A stretch of DNA of 64,000 nt from Limnoperna fortunei (taxonomy: Eukaryota; Mollusca; Bivalvia; Mytilida; Modiolidae): assembly GCA_944474755.1 (NCBI GenBank), contig OX104125.1:49401346-49465345 (forward strand). The letters are read 5' to 3'. Positions 1 through 11,560 of this stretch are shown here, one piece after another. The position numbers and the translations under genes were made by a program. Every line of letters begins with the position of its first letter. Within the stretch, counting starts at the first letter, position 1. The notes beneath the pieces are model-generated. The model was given only the letters and a program-made list of their open reading frames with translations, was not told where the DNA came from and did no database searches.

Positions 1-1985
1 GGTCAAACCATTTTAAGCTCCGTCCTCTTGTTGGTCATCAGTTATTAATAGGTGGAATTAACAGTCTTGTATGTGTTACCAGAAATTTATAGCACAACCT
101 TGTTCGTAAGACAAGTGCACATTTTCACGCTTCTCATTCAAAAACGTATTTGTCTAATATGGTGTGTACCACACATATAACTTGAAAAACATGATATGAT
201 CAAAATATTTAGTCGTCGTAAAATTTAGATTCTGTTCAATCTGCTTTAGGTGTGAAAGAGTAATCTAGGTGTATATATGTTTTATTTTGTTGATGACCGT
301 GTTTATACATTTTTCATGACTATCACCATAAAAAAATTCATTTCAATTTAAATAAAAAATTCGTCTTTTGTGTTCTTTCGTTAGGTGACCTTATTATAGC
401 AGGTATGTTACTGCAGATATATAAACAATGTGTTTCGTTTTGTAAATTTGAAAATGTATTCTTCGTTCTGATAGACGGTTTTAAAAGACAATGAGTTTTA
501 AAGCAGATTCATATACATTTGTTTTAAAGTACAGTGACACAATGGTTTGATTTATTAAAGTTGATACAAATTATTCACAACAAATAAGCTGCAGACATAC
601 TAGTAAGACACTAAAAGTCAAAATAACTGATAAATAGTGTTGTTTAATACTAGAATCGCGACATTTCATTGCAATTTTAAGTCTAGAAAAATACACACAA
701 CAAGACATGATAATGGTAGATGCCCCTACTTGAGGATTGTTAGTCCTGAAGGTATCACGAGCCCAGTAGTCACACGTAGATGCTGGCAGAACAATCATTG
801 ATTCTTTCAATGATATAGTCATTGTCTAACTTAAGTGCCCCTACTTTTCGGAAAATATTTAAATCTAAGGATTTTCTATTTTCAGGGTGTACAGTTTAAC
901 AGGATTTGAATTGAATTTTAACTATAAATCATACAACATCTTAATCGTTTGAATTTTAATTGTTTCGATTTGGGCGCAACTGATGAGACTTGATTAAAGG
1001 AAATGCTCGTCTGGCAAAGTGAATTCTGTTAACCTTGTTAAATCTTTAATAACATATGTAAATGACATCAGTAAAATATGAAAAAAAACATCTAACAGTT
1101 TTCTTATTTTTGAGTACAATAAAGGGGGTAGAGTGGTCGACTCACATAAAAACCAAGGTGTTAATTAGCCTATGTTATAAATCTTACCTAATTCAGTCAT
1201 CAAGACAGGGGTAGGATGGTGCATCCTATGTAATTATATTTGAATTATTTGAGAAGACTATATAAGATACTCTCCAGATACGGATTATGTGTTGCGTTGT
1301 GTATTTGTTGAAACACTTCTCAGTGTCTGGAAAGTTCTGAACAATTGCAGCAGCATAGATGCATTGGTTTTTCTACTGATGTTTGCCTTATTATTCATGA
1401 GCTTCTGTAGGTGAATTTACTCGCAATGTATGGGCGCATGGCAAATGACCAAGACATGTATTAAGTTTTCCTGTGCGTTGATACTATTTTTTCTCATAGT
1501 AGGTCAAAGGGAATTGTACTACATTACCAGTAAACAAACGTCTTTTTTTAACCTTAGATAATATGAACAGATTGGCATTTTAACTGTCTAAATTATTTTT
1601 TCAAATCGACTGCATTTAAATTGAAATGTCGTATCTGCCAACACCAATTATATACCCTTCCCACCGAAAAGTACAAATAACATTTGCCGAGTAACACAAC
1701 GTCACTGCTTTAACGACAAATGCATATACCTTCTGTTCATACGTGTATGAGATGCTTTGAATATTTGTATGAATGTAAAAATCGTAGCAGAAGATTCATT
1801 TACACATACATACTTATAATGGGTAAAGTACTATTAATTTGTCCTCAGATGAAACTATTTGTTGGGCCTAGTATTTTTTCTATTTGTGAGCTAAAGAAAA
1901 CAGCGCTTAATATAAATGAGAAAAACAAAATTGGCTTTAATAGATTGAAAAAAAATGTCATTCGAATGTAAACGTGTATTCAAAA
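1..1985. repeat. Paralogous block X2, copy A
   Basis: This stretch has no gene. It is the first copy of a long low-copy repeat that recurs near 19750-21410 (B), 59460-60954 (C) and, for its right part only, 51640-52530 (D). Landmarks shared by the copies are the stretch around 540-620 ending in ACAAATTATTCACAACAAAT and the stretch at about 1250-1340 containing AGATACTCTCCAGATACGG. By eye the copies differ by scattered substitutions and small indels, so they are old duplicates, not an assembly echo. The two short open frames (571-822 and 1720-1971) are not preserved between copies and have no recognisable motif. Confidence 0.8.
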
Positions 1986-2019
1986 TATACATTCTTAGCA
2001 ACAGTTTCCAACCGGCTTT

Positions 2020-3180
2020 TCATTGATCAAATATTTGCCTACATGTATACGACATCGTTACTTCGAATTAACAGTAGTTATCAAGATATAAATTTGTTAT
2101 AAAACTTAAATAAAATCACTTCAAAGTAACACGTTAGCATCGTTTGTGTGTGTTTATTGCAATAAACAAATTAACAATCAACATCTCTAGTTTACCTTTG
2201 CACCCCAGGTAGCTAAACGTACAGGACACATTTTCAAACACCAGACAGATACTTAAAATAAGAAACTCATTTTATACGTAATAACAATTGCTTCACTAAA
2301 TTATCTTCCTATATTTCTGACAAACTTTCTAGTGCATAACGATGCAAAGGTCTCTTGCTTATTTAAATTTTGTTTAAAGTTATGATTGAAGGTCTAATTA
2401 AATAAAAGAGCAAGAGGACCGTGAACGAACCATACAAATACCGTGCACAAAAATCTTTCCCTTCAATGTTAAAACAAATTACTGGACCTAATAGGTATAT
2501 TACGACTTAAATAGCTTTAAGGGTTTGCTTGACTTCATCGGTTTATTCGGTTTATTCCTGAGGCAATGCACACTTATTTACCATATTGATACGTATAGAC
2601 AATTGAAAACAAAGATGATTTTAAAAAAAACAAACTATGAATTGACTCTACAATTCAATCATTTGTAGTGTAGTACCACAAAAATGGAAAAAAGAAAAAA
2701 AAACAAAATCAAGACTTTTCAATTTAGTAAGTTTCTCGTTTGTGATTTAATTTGTAAAAATAAGTGAAAAAAGGACAAATACAGTTAACACAGGTGTTAC
2801 ATAACACGGCTGTAGATGAGACACATATATATATACATGAAATATACAATGTAAATAACATAAAGTCACATCTTGAAGTTGATCATCTGGTATTATCAAC
2901 ATTTGAAATAAAATTAATCATTTATTTGTAAATAAAACCACGATATTAGAGTGACCCACCCCATAACTTAATAATTGTTAAAGGATTATAACTACATAAT
3001 TTGTTTATTTTGTCCTAATTATATGTGTTAATAGGAGTATATAAAATATGCTTCCCCAAATTATAACTTAAACATCCTTCATTGTAAAAAGAATGTATTA
3101 CACAAATCTAAGAAATTTACAAAGTATAGTAGAATAAATATTTTCCGGTATCCAAAAGGCACATGTCAAACAATAATGTT
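2020..3180. repeat. Paralogous block X3, copy A
   Basis: AT-rich sequence without a gene. It matches B at about 24200-24510 and 25260-25950, and its first part also matches 34095-34340. A shared landmark is the run containing TTTATTGCAATAAACAAATT at about 2153-2172. In B the block is interrupted by about 750 bases absent here. Conversely, B carries about 2.7 kb (21417-24170) between X2 and X3 that copy A lacks. Confidence 0.75.
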
Positions 3181-3196
3181 GGTCCCGAGGATATGA

Positions 3197-3460
3197 TTGA
3201 TCGATTTATTGATTCAATATTTGCTTAGCATCCTGCGAGCATAATTTCAGCTAATGTCAGGACGAGAATAGGTTAACAAACAATTAATTCGGACATCTAC
3301 TAAAAAGTCTATATTGTGCAAGAAGCTTTGCACTCTACAAACACGTTACTCACTGTGGTCCGTGGTTAGGCTTTCCGTATTATGACCCGACCACCCGTAG
3401 AAAAGACGTCCCTTGTCAACCCGGTGGATTTGCAAGGCATCTCTGTGGAATTTACTGGAA
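3197..3460 (-). repeat. Dispersed repeat R1 with (CAAT)n tail, copy in A
   Basis: A roughly 300-bp dispersed repeat, read here on the minus strand, ending at its 3' side in a degenerate CAAT/ATTG microsatellite (TGATTGATCGATTTATTGATT at about 3197). The same sequence is found at 25955-26225 (minus), 16314-16885 (plus, split by a SINE), 32340-32632 (plus) and 43525-43852 (plus). A common landmark is 'AGCAGAAATACTGCTCGCTGG' just before the CAAT tail on the plus reading. A short-unit 3' tail is typical of SINE-like retroposons, but I see no clear A and B boxes, so the class is open. Confidence 0.7.
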
Positions 3461-3469
3461 ATATGTACA

Positions 3470-4200
3470 GGTGTAACGTTATGTGACAATTAAACCTGTC
3501 ATGCTTACTTCCGGGAACACCCTATTTGTTGCAACCATTGGGCAAAGCATGTTCAATAAATTGGTGTCGCAGTATGTAAATCCAAATGTATGTGAAATGA
3601 AAAGAAAGAAGAGTTTATATAAGGAGGAAACAAGGGAATTAAACGAACATTTTTTGGCAATAGGAAACAATGGAGTTGTTGGGATTATTTCCTGTGTCTG
3701 GTAATGTCAGTCCTTATTTTGGTTCATAGTGGGAAGCATTATGGTTTATTTTTGTTCATAGTGAAGATTACCTGACAACTAGTCTTGAACATCTGAAGGC
3801 GCCACATTATATTCTTTTGCTGCTACGAAAAACGAACATTGAGCCTGTACGAATTGTTACGGCTTGATCGATCACTGTATCTGCTACATAAAAGCAAAAC
3901 ATTAACTGGTACAAAAAACGCATTGCTAGAAAAAAAAACAAAATATGATGTGTTGATATAATTGCACAAACATTAGAAATCAACGTCTATGCAAACTTGT
4001 ATGTCTCGTATAATGTGCTACAAAACGCTGCAATATTGTGCTAGCATTTAGTGTTGTGTTATTAATAGTTTTCAAGACACATTTATGCAAACTTGAATTA
4101 TTAAGTAATTGAATTTATAGAATTTCCTTTATAATGTATTTAGAGTGTAAGTAGCAAGATTGGGTGTACAGAATGTTATGTTTTTGTTGGCTGAAGTAAT
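3470..4200. repeat. Paralogous block X4, copy A, with empty insertion site
   Basis: No gene. It matches B 26235-26736 and 27761-28075. The junction at 3761-3780 (GTGAAGATTACCTGACAACT) is uninterrupted here. In B the same place is occupied by about 1 kb of retroelement, so this is the unoccupied counterpart. Two overlapping short open frames (3483-3704 plus, 3479-3670 minus) are not kept in B and look like chance. Confidence 0.7.
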
Positions 4201-4420
4201 CTTTAACGCCACCTACAATTTTTCAGTTATATCATGGCCTCGTACTTTTATTTGGAAGGAAGCTGAAGTTTCTGTAGAAAACATTTGAACTCCGGTAGGG
4301 AAACTGACAATTCTTGCCAATTAAGATTGGAATCCAATATACCTTGCCTACAGTTAGACTTGAAACCGCGACTTCTGTGTTCACAGACCATGCGATTAAT
4401 AGAAGTGTACCAACTTTCTT
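4200..4420 (-). mobile_element. tRNA-derived SINE, minus orientation, shared by A and B
   Basis: Reading the minus strand gives the tRNA-like head (TTCTATTAATCGCATGGTCTG, then a B-box-like GGTTTCAAGTCT at about 4354-4366), the SINE body with AATCTTAATTGGCAAGAATT, and the 3' end 'GGTGGCGTTAAAG' at about 4204. The same insertion is at about 28075-28300 in copy B, so it predates the A/B duplication. It is diverged from the younger copies at 5008 and 16556 and is certainly not a functional tRNA gene. Confidence 0.75.
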
Positions 4421-4464
4421 AATATTTCGATAAAAATGTTAGGAAAGATGCCAATTTTATCAAA

Positions 4465-4700
4465 TACATACCTAACAAAGAGAAAACTGTAAAAATGACT
4501 TTCCAATCATCAGAGTCCTAGAACAGGCCAGCTTCAAAATCAACAAGCAAACAAAAATGAAACTTCATCGATGGTCCTGATTTGGCACATGTATTTCAAA
4601 AGAAACGTTGAGTTAATCCATTTTCTATTCATGCAGGACATACACATCATAGGCCGGATTTTTTGGGTACCCCGTATTCCTCCCAATAAAATCTATGCAA
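4465..4700 (+). repeat. Repeat R2 (protein-like dispersed repeat), copy A
   Basis: This segment is shared with B (about 28390-28620) and, more loosely, with 34370-34575. Conceptual translation across the copies conserves a short string in two overlapping frames: 'MVLIW..YFKRN' in one and 'INGPDLVQEFQKKLW' in the other (the latter clearest at 34480-34535). I recall this kind of string as frequent in bivalve genomes but cannot name its family. Copy A has stops and is not coding. Confidence 0.5.
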
Positions 4701-4994
4701 GTTTCTGAATGTGGAATTAATCACCATTTGCCCAATCAAAACAATACTCAGATTGATATATAATTATCAGATTACAAAATATATTAAGAGATTTAACCAA
4801 GACATGATTTGAGAAATTAATTGTTACTACATGCATTGAATAAATAAAAGTATAGATATACGTCTTTCTGTTGATGTGGCCAGCAAATTAACACAATAAT
4901 ACGTTAATACAAAATATTTTTGCGTCCGGTTGGAAATAAAAATTAATGCCTCGTGTATAATGCTATTAATAATAATAGTATCGTGTATATTTTT
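4700..4994. repeat. Paralogous block X5, copy A
   Basis: AT-rich sequence matching B about 28620-28916. It has no gene or recognisable site of its own, and ends at the SINE target site at 4995. Confidence 0.65.
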
Positions 4995-5007
4995 TATAAA
5001 GGACAGA

Positions 5008-5193
5008 TCACTGCAGGCAGGGTGTACTCGACTCCAATCTTAATTGACAAGGATTGCCAGTTTTCCTACCGCAGGTCGGGGGTTCTCTCCGGGTACTCCG
5101 GCTTCCTCCCCCAATAAAAACTGGACGCCATGAAATAGCTGAAAAATTGCTGAAAGTGGCGTTAAAACACCATTCAAACAAACAAAAAAACAA
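5008..5193 (+). mobile_element. tRNA-derived SINE, 5'-truncated, with 13-bp target duplication
   Basis: The body begins inside the tRNA-related head (CACTGCAGGCAGGGTGTACT), continues with AATCTTAATTGACAAGGATT and GGTACTCCGGCTTCCTCC, and ends with GCTGAAAGTGGCGTTAAAAC and an A-rich CAAACAAAC tail. It is flanked by a perfect 13-bp duplication TATAAAGGACAGA (4995-5007 and 5194-5206). Copy B has a single TATAAAGGACAGA at about 28923-28935, the empty site. The insertion therefore postdates the A/B duplication. The open frames crossing it (5008-5248) are SINE sequence, not genes. At 186 bp it lacks about the first 50 bases of the 240-bp form at 16556. Confidence 0.92.
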
Positions 5194-5259
5194 TATAAAG
5201 GACAGAAGATGTATGTGTTTATTATCTCAAACATTTATACCTACTTAAATTGAATTGTC

Positions 5260-6350
5260 TCCTCTTGAGGTTTAATATGCGTCCTTTGATGTTTTTTATG
5301 CTACAAAATCTGTTTTCTTGTTTCTTTTAGATATGTCTAACTGCCTTTTTGTTGATAAACAAATACAATAGATGACTTTTTCCGGAATATATTGAGGTCT
5401 GGATCGGTTTCCAAATGTAACAGATTTTAAGCTTTTCAGTTTTCGAGCTTAAAACCAGACGTAAAGATCTTATTAAACGCTGTTTTTTTCAAGAAGAAAG
5501 GAAAGAGACGATATAAATACATGGTAAATAGCCATGACAAAACTTACTACGTCATCACTGACTCCATATCAAATAATAAATAGACTGAAGACCAAAAATG
5601 TAAAATATTACATTTTCTTATTGACACTAAATTAGTCATGTTTCGAGAACGTGTTTTTCAGTAGACCGAAAAACACACTGACCAGACCTTTAATTTGACA
5701 TGTCGTTATAATGATAATGTTTTGTCCATCAACAATGCTAAATTTGCATTCAATTTACACTACCGAGCTTGAAATTAAAGATACTGCTGATACACTTAGG
5801 TCATCCTTTTACTTAGACCTACTTCTGTAAATAGATTCAGGAGAACATTCAATGTGGTCTATACGACAAACGAGATGACCAAACGTCCAATTGTCAACTT
5901 CATGTTCATCGACAGTAACATTCCATTAGCCAGCCAATAGTGTGTACATTTCCCAACTTATATGTTATTCTGGATCCTGCGGTATACAGATTTTCTACAC
6001 CAATCACTGCTGTTGACTACTAAATTACTCAAACAAAGGTTTGTTGTACCTAGGTTGATGTTATCTCTCCGAAAGTTCTATGGTTGTCACCATGATTTAA
6101 TTGATCGTTATGTAAAATATGTCAAATACGAACGGACATTTTTGCTGTTTAATAATGAGTGTTTCCTATTCATGGATTCGACTTTTTCCTAGACATGACA
6201 GATGTCTAATTAAAGTGTGGTTTGTTTTATTTTGTTTTTTTTTTTGGGGGGGGGGTCTGTTACTTTGTTTTAGTTTTGCGTGTTTTGATTTCTGTGTTGC
6301 ACTGTATATGACTTTCTTTATCCAGATTTGTGAGCAACTGTTATGACGTT
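5260..6350 (+). pseudogene. Reverse-transcriptase-like retroelement remnant, copy A
   Basis: Frameshifted and stop-ridden translation follows the same protein as the better copy at 26737-27760. It includes 'KDLIKRCFF' near 5476, 'YKYMVNSHDKTYYVITDS' near 5515-5570, 'ILHFLID..LVMF' near 5605-5645, a polymerase-box equivalent reading RYNDNVLS near 5705 in place of an expected RYxDDVLS, 'LLLTTKLLKQRFVVPRL' near 6010, and 'HHDLIDRY' near 6090. The block that should hold a GIPxGTxCAPLLADLF motif, between about 5663 and 5685, is missing. The C-terminal hydrophobic tail is still visible at 6230-6350. The shorter open frames 5962-6192 and 6119-6346 are parts of it. It is shared with B (29100-29840), so it is old. 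I lean towards Penelope-like but see no GIY-YIG domain. Confidence 0.75.
6233..6258 (+). repeat. Homopolymer pair T-run followed by G-run
   Basis: A run of T immediately followed by a run of G, inside the 3' tail of the retroelement remnant. A similar T-then-G run sits at about 16372-16392 in another repeat. It is probably replication slippage, and the run lengths should be treated as uncertain. Confidence 0.7.
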
Positions 6351-6356
6351 GAACAT

Positions 6357-7970
6357 TTAGCTTATTTCTGATGACATAATTTCAGCATTTTACACTTGTA
6401 AACCCGCCATTAATACGTTACCCACGTTATAAAAAGGGTGCATGGAAATGATATCACCTAAAAGTCCTTTCCGACAACCTTTGTCTCCGTCTCAGATTGA
6501 ACTGAATTTCTTTCAAGTGGTACAATTTCCGTACATGCGTGCAATAACGTAGGCAACTGATAATGTTTACGTCCTAGATATTTAAAACTAAATTAATATA
6601 ATGCAGTGTTAATATTTTCGGAGAAAACTGAGAATATGAAGAAATATTCTTAGATCACTTAATAGAAGAGCAGTTGCAAAAAATGTGCATCAACATTACA
6701 TTTGATATTTTTACTAGTTACTTGCCCAGTGCCATGAAAGTTTTTTCTACCTCCTTATGAACTAAATTCAAAAAGTCAAGATATTTATTACACTGATACA
6801 ACTAATACTAACATAAACTATAGTTGTGACAAAGTCATGCGTGCTAAAGGACATTTATTTCACGTTAATGCCGTTTGTTAAATGTTAGTATTCCGATTGG
6901 CATAGACATATTGTGTTTGACTATGTTGCGTTAATTCTTAAAATAATCGCACAATAAGTCTCATTTTATGATTTGCGTTGTCCTGCATCCTTGTAAAACG
7001 TGGAGTAGCTATCGTCCAAAAGGTAAATATACTACAATAACAGTTTTTACACGTGTATAAAGAGAAAGAAGAAGCAACAAGTTAGTTAACAGATAAACAA
7101 GAATTTAGAACTAAAACAGCAGACCTCAAAATCATTAAATACTAATAAATGATTGATTGATTGATTGATTGACCATTTAAGACAAACTTTATACAACTAT
7201 ATAATATACTGATTTTCACTTGTATTTGATATGCAGATGCCTTTAGCTTATTTACACTTTTTTATTGTTTGTTTGTTAGTTTGTTTGTTATTTTGTGTTC
7301 CTATAGTGCATCTGTCTGTCTCAATTTATGGAGTCGTCTTTCAAACGTTAGATTTCCGTTGGAATAAAATTGATCATTGACTTCGTTTTATAAAAAATTA
7401 AACGTATATGTATACAGAAACACTTGAAATGAATCAAATTGTAAGTCCAACGAATTTAGCCAGACGCAAGTTTCGTCTAATCAAGAATCCTCAGTGGCGC
7501 TCAAACCCAAACAATACTAAAAGTCCAAATGGTTAAGAAGTTGTAGAGCTTTTATCACACAGATTCTAAAATGTTATAACAAACATCATCACATTGACCG
7601 TAGTAGGTAACCTGTTTGGAGTATGAATGATACAATTCAACTGTATGCATTTATAAAGAGTATGTCTATTCTAGCTGCTGCAAAATTCTCCATCTGTTCA
7701 GAACACTCCAGATTATTCAAATGACAATCAAAATTATGATCCCATCAAATTTTTTTCTGTTAGTTATTATTTGTTGAATTCTTTAAGTCCTTTATAGAGC
7801 CAAATATTTTTCGCCGGACCTTGAACAAACAATCAATTAATCAATGCGTAGGTATGTCGCATCAATTCAAGTAAAATTGTTTGACCGTTGGTTTTTAAAA
7901 GCGGTAATAACACAATATGCTGCATGAAATATTATTGAGTAAACCAATGCAACAAAAATTAATAAATATG
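6357..7970. repeat. Paralogous block X6, copy A, with a degenerate foldback
   Basis: No gene. It matches C about 61033-62640. Two segments near its left end are inverted relative to each other: about 6424-6460 (ACGTTATAAAAAGGGTGCAT...) and about 6518-6552 (...ACATGCGTGCAATAACGT), with a loop of about 60 bases. In C the loop is only about 10 bases. A (GATT)n microsatellite lies at 7148-7172. Confidence 0.7.
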
Positions 7971-9034
7971 ACATGCGCGTTAATCTAATTAAGAGGGAAA
8001 GGTGGATCTCACACCACAAATATTGGCAAGACATTACGACTAATAATTTGATATTACAACATTACCGAACATCTTTACTCACTGATAAATATCATATCTT
8101 ATATACAGATTGTTATGCATTTAGCAATACATTTGCATTTTACCACATATATCCCAGCTTTAAAATAGGAGTACATAATTTATTTCATTCCATAAACAAA
8201 CTTAAATTATCACAAAACCTTTAACACTCAATTGTTTAATTTTATGTGAGTAGTATGTGTATAAATATGTAAGCAGAAAATATCATATTGTGTATGCAGA
8301 TTGTAATGCATTAGCAATACATTTGCATTTTATCATATACATTTCGGTTTATATCCCAGCTTTATAATATGAGTACATAATATATTGTATTGCATAAAAA
8401 CATAACATGACAAAACCCTTTACACTCAATTGTTTAATTATGAGTAGTATGTCAGCAGAAAATACAAAGAAAACCGACCGAACAACAAGAATGTCAAGTG
8501 ACGACTAACCTTTGCGGATATTTAAAAACATAAATAACACAAAAAGCACACAAACAGAAAGTGAGTAATCCACACATGAGGTAATACATTAATAACTACA
8601 CAAGGAAATACATATAGGGCAATGTTTTAAGCATTTTTTTGGCACACATTGCTTTGGACATTCGGATCCTATCGTGCATCAAGTACATATTCAATATTCG
8701 TACATTGTCAGAAAATAGAGATTAATAGATTTTCCCCTGTGTCGCAGAGATTACAAATAAACTTTATTTTTACCGACAATCTAAGAATAATGTTTTTATC
8801 CTGCACTTCTAAAATTCACTATATAAAATCGACAGACAAGAGAAAAGAGTGCAATTAAAGCAGATTTCCCTTTTATAATTTTCGCCGAATATTCCAGGAA
8901 TATTTTGACGTCACAAACACATATTTTATTCGACAGCATGTCGTAAATCAGTCAGAATAATAAATGTCGTTGAAAGTAATGACTATGGTACCACACAAGT
9001 CTACTAGTAGTTCCAAAGAAAGCAAAAAAATGTA
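7970..9034. repeat. Paralogous block X7, copy A
   Basis: Matches C 62640-63567, a decayed copy at 38390-38900 and another at 46050-46360. Within it 8040-8240 and 8280-8430 are a diverged tandem pair (both contain ATTTGCATTTTA and CCCAGCTTTA). No open frame is conserved between the copies. The block ends at the TIR element insertion site. Confidence 0.75.
8460..8590 (-). mobile_element. Retroelement 3' end (minus), in X7
   Basis: The plus strand reads AAAACCGACCGAACAACAAG at about 8472, then diverged matches to the tail of the reverse-transcriptase element at 26737-26945, ending near GAAAGTGAGTAATCC. It is only the last 130 bases or so of the element, so it is a 5'-truncated insertion. The same truncated piece is in the other X7 copies (38748, 46321 and 62957), so it predates their duplication. 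Confidence 0.65.
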
Positions 9035-9059
9035 CACTTGGGTGCAGTCCTAACATAAC

Positions 9060-9400
9060 ATGCTAGTTAATTTGTAAAGCAGAGATTCTGACAGCTTTAA
9101 GTTAACTTCGAGCAGAGAATTTGACAACCCAAGTTAACTTGGGCTGTTCTTTCGATATTTTTGTATACAATATCTTTCTGTCCACTTGACAATGTTTTGA
9201 CAATTTCTGTCCACTGGACATTTTTGTTTGTTTGACAATTTCTGTCCACTGGACATTTTTTTTCTTTTGACAATTTCTGTCCTCTTGACAATTTTTTTTC
9301 TTTTGACAATTTTGTCAGGTGACGATTTTGTCCACTGGACATTTTTTATTTTGGAAATTTATGTCCATTTTGTCAACTTGCTAATTTTGTTAATTCTATA
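9060..9400. repeat. Left subterminal GACA/TGTC array of family 1
   Basis: Degenerate tandem motif around 'GACAATTTCTGTCCACTGGACATTT', each unit a small imperfect palindrome of TTGACA/TGTCCA, spaced about 30-36 bases. The inverted version lies at 11210-11440 near the other end. Regular short motifs just inside both termini look like transposase-binding repeats, but that is inference. Confidence 0.7.
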
Positions 9401-9409
9401 GCTCACGTC

Positions 9410-10680
9410 TTATGACTGATTTTATATGTAAAATATAGTTTGTATTTCCATCACAAAGGTCATCTCTGAAGTCTTTCAAGATTGATTTTATATGATAAAT
9501 ATAGTTTTTAATTGCATTCATATGGTCTCCAGAGTGATTTTATATTTGAGATATTGTTTTTTATGTCATGACCAAGGTTACAGGAATGATTTTATATGTA
9601 AAATATTTTTTTATTTCATTACTAATATCTCCAGAATGATTTTATACATTAAATATGGTTTTTAATTCTATAGCTCAGGTCTCATGATTGATTTTATACG
9701 TAAGATATAGTTTTTTGTTTGCATCACTACGGTCACAAGACTTTATATGTGGAATATGGTTTCTAGTTGCATTGCTAGTCTACAGATTGATTTTATTTGT
9801 TAAATATGGATTTTAATTGTATTGCCAAGGTTTCAGGACTGATTTTATATGCAAAATATGGCTTTAATTCCATCAATAGGGTCACAATATGTACATGATG
9901 GCTAAGGTCTCGAGGGTGACTTTATATGTGAAATATAGTTTTTAATTTCATTGCAATGGTCTCATTAGTGATTTTGTATGTTAAGTATGGTTTTTAATTG
10001 CATCACTTAGGTCCCCAAAGTGATTTTATATGTGAAATATGGTTTTGTATTACATAGCTTTAGTCTCATTAGAGATTTTATGCTAAATATAGCTTTTAAT
10101 TGTATTGCAAAAGTTTTAGGATTGTTTTATATGTAATATATGGTTTTTAATTCCATCACTAAGGTGTCAGTATTGATTTTATATGTTGAATATGCATTGT
10201 AATGGTATTGCCAAGATTGCAGGGTTGAATTTTATATGCAAAATATGGTTTTAAATTGCATGGTTTAGGTCTCCAGAGTAACTTTATATGTGAAATATAG
10301 TTTTAATTGCATTGCTATAGTTTCATTTGTGATAAATGTAAAATATGTTTTCCAATTGCGTCGCTAAGGTCTCCATATTAACTGTATATGTGGAATATGG
10401 TTTTTAATTGCATTGCTTAAGTCTACTGATTGATTTCATATGTTAAATATAGTTTTTAGTTGCATTGTTAATGTCTCAGGATTGATTTCACATGTAATTG
10501 TATTGCTTAGGATCAGGATTGATTTTATATGTGAAATAGGGTTTTCAATTGCATCGCTTAAGTATAATGAGTAATTTTATATGAGAAATATGTTTTTAAT
10601 TGGATGGCAAAGGTCTCTGGAGTGATATTATGTATTTAATATGATTGTAATTTATATCTCCATGTTCTCAGAAGTGACTT
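9410..10680. repeat. 52-bp minisatellite core of family 1
   Basis: About 24 units of roughly 52 bp. The unit opens with GATTTTATATGTGAAATATGG, continues TTTTTAATTGCATTGC and ends TAAGGTCTCAGGATT. Units are diverged and vary slightly in length. The same unit recurs on the opposite strand at 21760-22665. No coding potential. Unit count is by eye. Confidence 0.85.
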
Positions 10681-11109
10681 GGTATGAATAAGAGGTTAAA
10701 TTGGGATTTTATGGGTAATTTGTTTTAAATTATTGATTTGAAGTTAGATAGCATATCCTGGGATGTAGACAGCCAATATTTGAAAAATAGTTAATATTAT
10801 TTAGTTTGAAATAAAATGTAAAATGTAAGTATTAATAAATAAATATAGTGATACCGACGTTCATGTGAGTTTTAACAGTATTATGAAATAAAAATATTAC
10901 AGGTTAGGATTTATACCTTTACATTTGTATGCAACTTAACGAAAAATCTGATTGTTCAATCATAATAATAATAAGATAATAAAAATAGTAATATAGATAT
11001 AGGGAGCGCTACAGTCTAAATTTGTAACCACAACGGCTTGCCACGCATTTACCGAAACGCGGACGGGAAGGAAATCGCGTTCTTTAAAATAGATTGCGTA
11101 GATTTCGTT

Positions 11110-11530
11110 AACTACCTTTTTTGGTGAATGTCAAAATTATTAAATAAAGGATATATTTTGAAATTTTCTAAAAAAGCACATTTTGTGACTTGAAAATTGA
11201 AAAGAAGAGAATTTTTTCCACTGTACATTTTTGTCACGTGACAATTGAAAAGCAGAGATTTTGACAATTTTTGTCCACTGGATTTTTTGTCACGTGAAAT
11301 TTTAAAGCAGATATTTTGACCGTTTTTGTCAATTTGACAAAAGTAGAGATTTGGACAGTTTTTGTCCACTTGACAAAAGCAGAGATTTGGACCGTTTTTG
11401 TTCACTTGACAAAAGCAGGAAATTTGACAATATTTAAAGCAGAGGTTTAGAAAAAATTCAAAGCCGTCAAGTGGTTGTTTGTCAAAAAGCATAAATTTGG
11501 CGAGAGATTTGGACTGGTTTAAGTTAATTT
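11110..11530. repeat. Right subterminal GACA/TGTC array of family 1
   Basis: Repeats of 'GCAGAGATTTGGAC(A/C)GTTTTTGTCCACTTGACAAAA', period about 40 bases, clearest at 11300-11430, inverted relative to 9060-9400. The same motif is found at 47570-47800 next to a solo family 1 end. Confidence 0.75.
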
Positions 11531-11560
11531 TATGTTATGTTAGGACTGCACCTAACTGTA

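Larger units (their letters stand above)
9035..11558. mobile_element. Family 1 TIR element, 2.5 kb, non-autonomous
   Basis: The left end reads CACTTGGGTGCAGTCC and continues TAACATAACAT. The right end, read on the minus strand, is CAGTTAGGTGCAGTCC and continues TAACATAACAT. A TA dinucleotide flanks each end (9033-9034 and 11559-11560), and copy C has a single TA at the uninterrupted site (63566-63567, AAAAAATGTATTCGTC). TA duplication plus ends starting CAxT suggest the Tc1/mariner (IS630) superfamily, which is inference. Internal order: GACA/TGTC repeat array (9060-9400), 52-bp minisatellite (9410-10680), plain AT-rich sequence (10680-11110), second GACA/TGTC array (11110-11520). There is no transposase frame. 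The open frames 9097-9342 and 11112-11492 are translations of the arrays. Confidence 0.88.

Noticed and set aside
7148..7172. An R1 repeat copy at the (GATT)n run
   Set aside because: Only the microsatellite is present; the diagnostic AATACTGCTCGCTGG body is absent.
11112..11492. A 126-codon minus frame with regularly spaced CFCQVDKN-like repeats
   Set aside because: It is the translation of the subterminal GACA/TGTC array of the family 1 element, and the mirror array gives an equally repetitive frame at 9097-9342. The Cys spacing comes from the DNA repeat.
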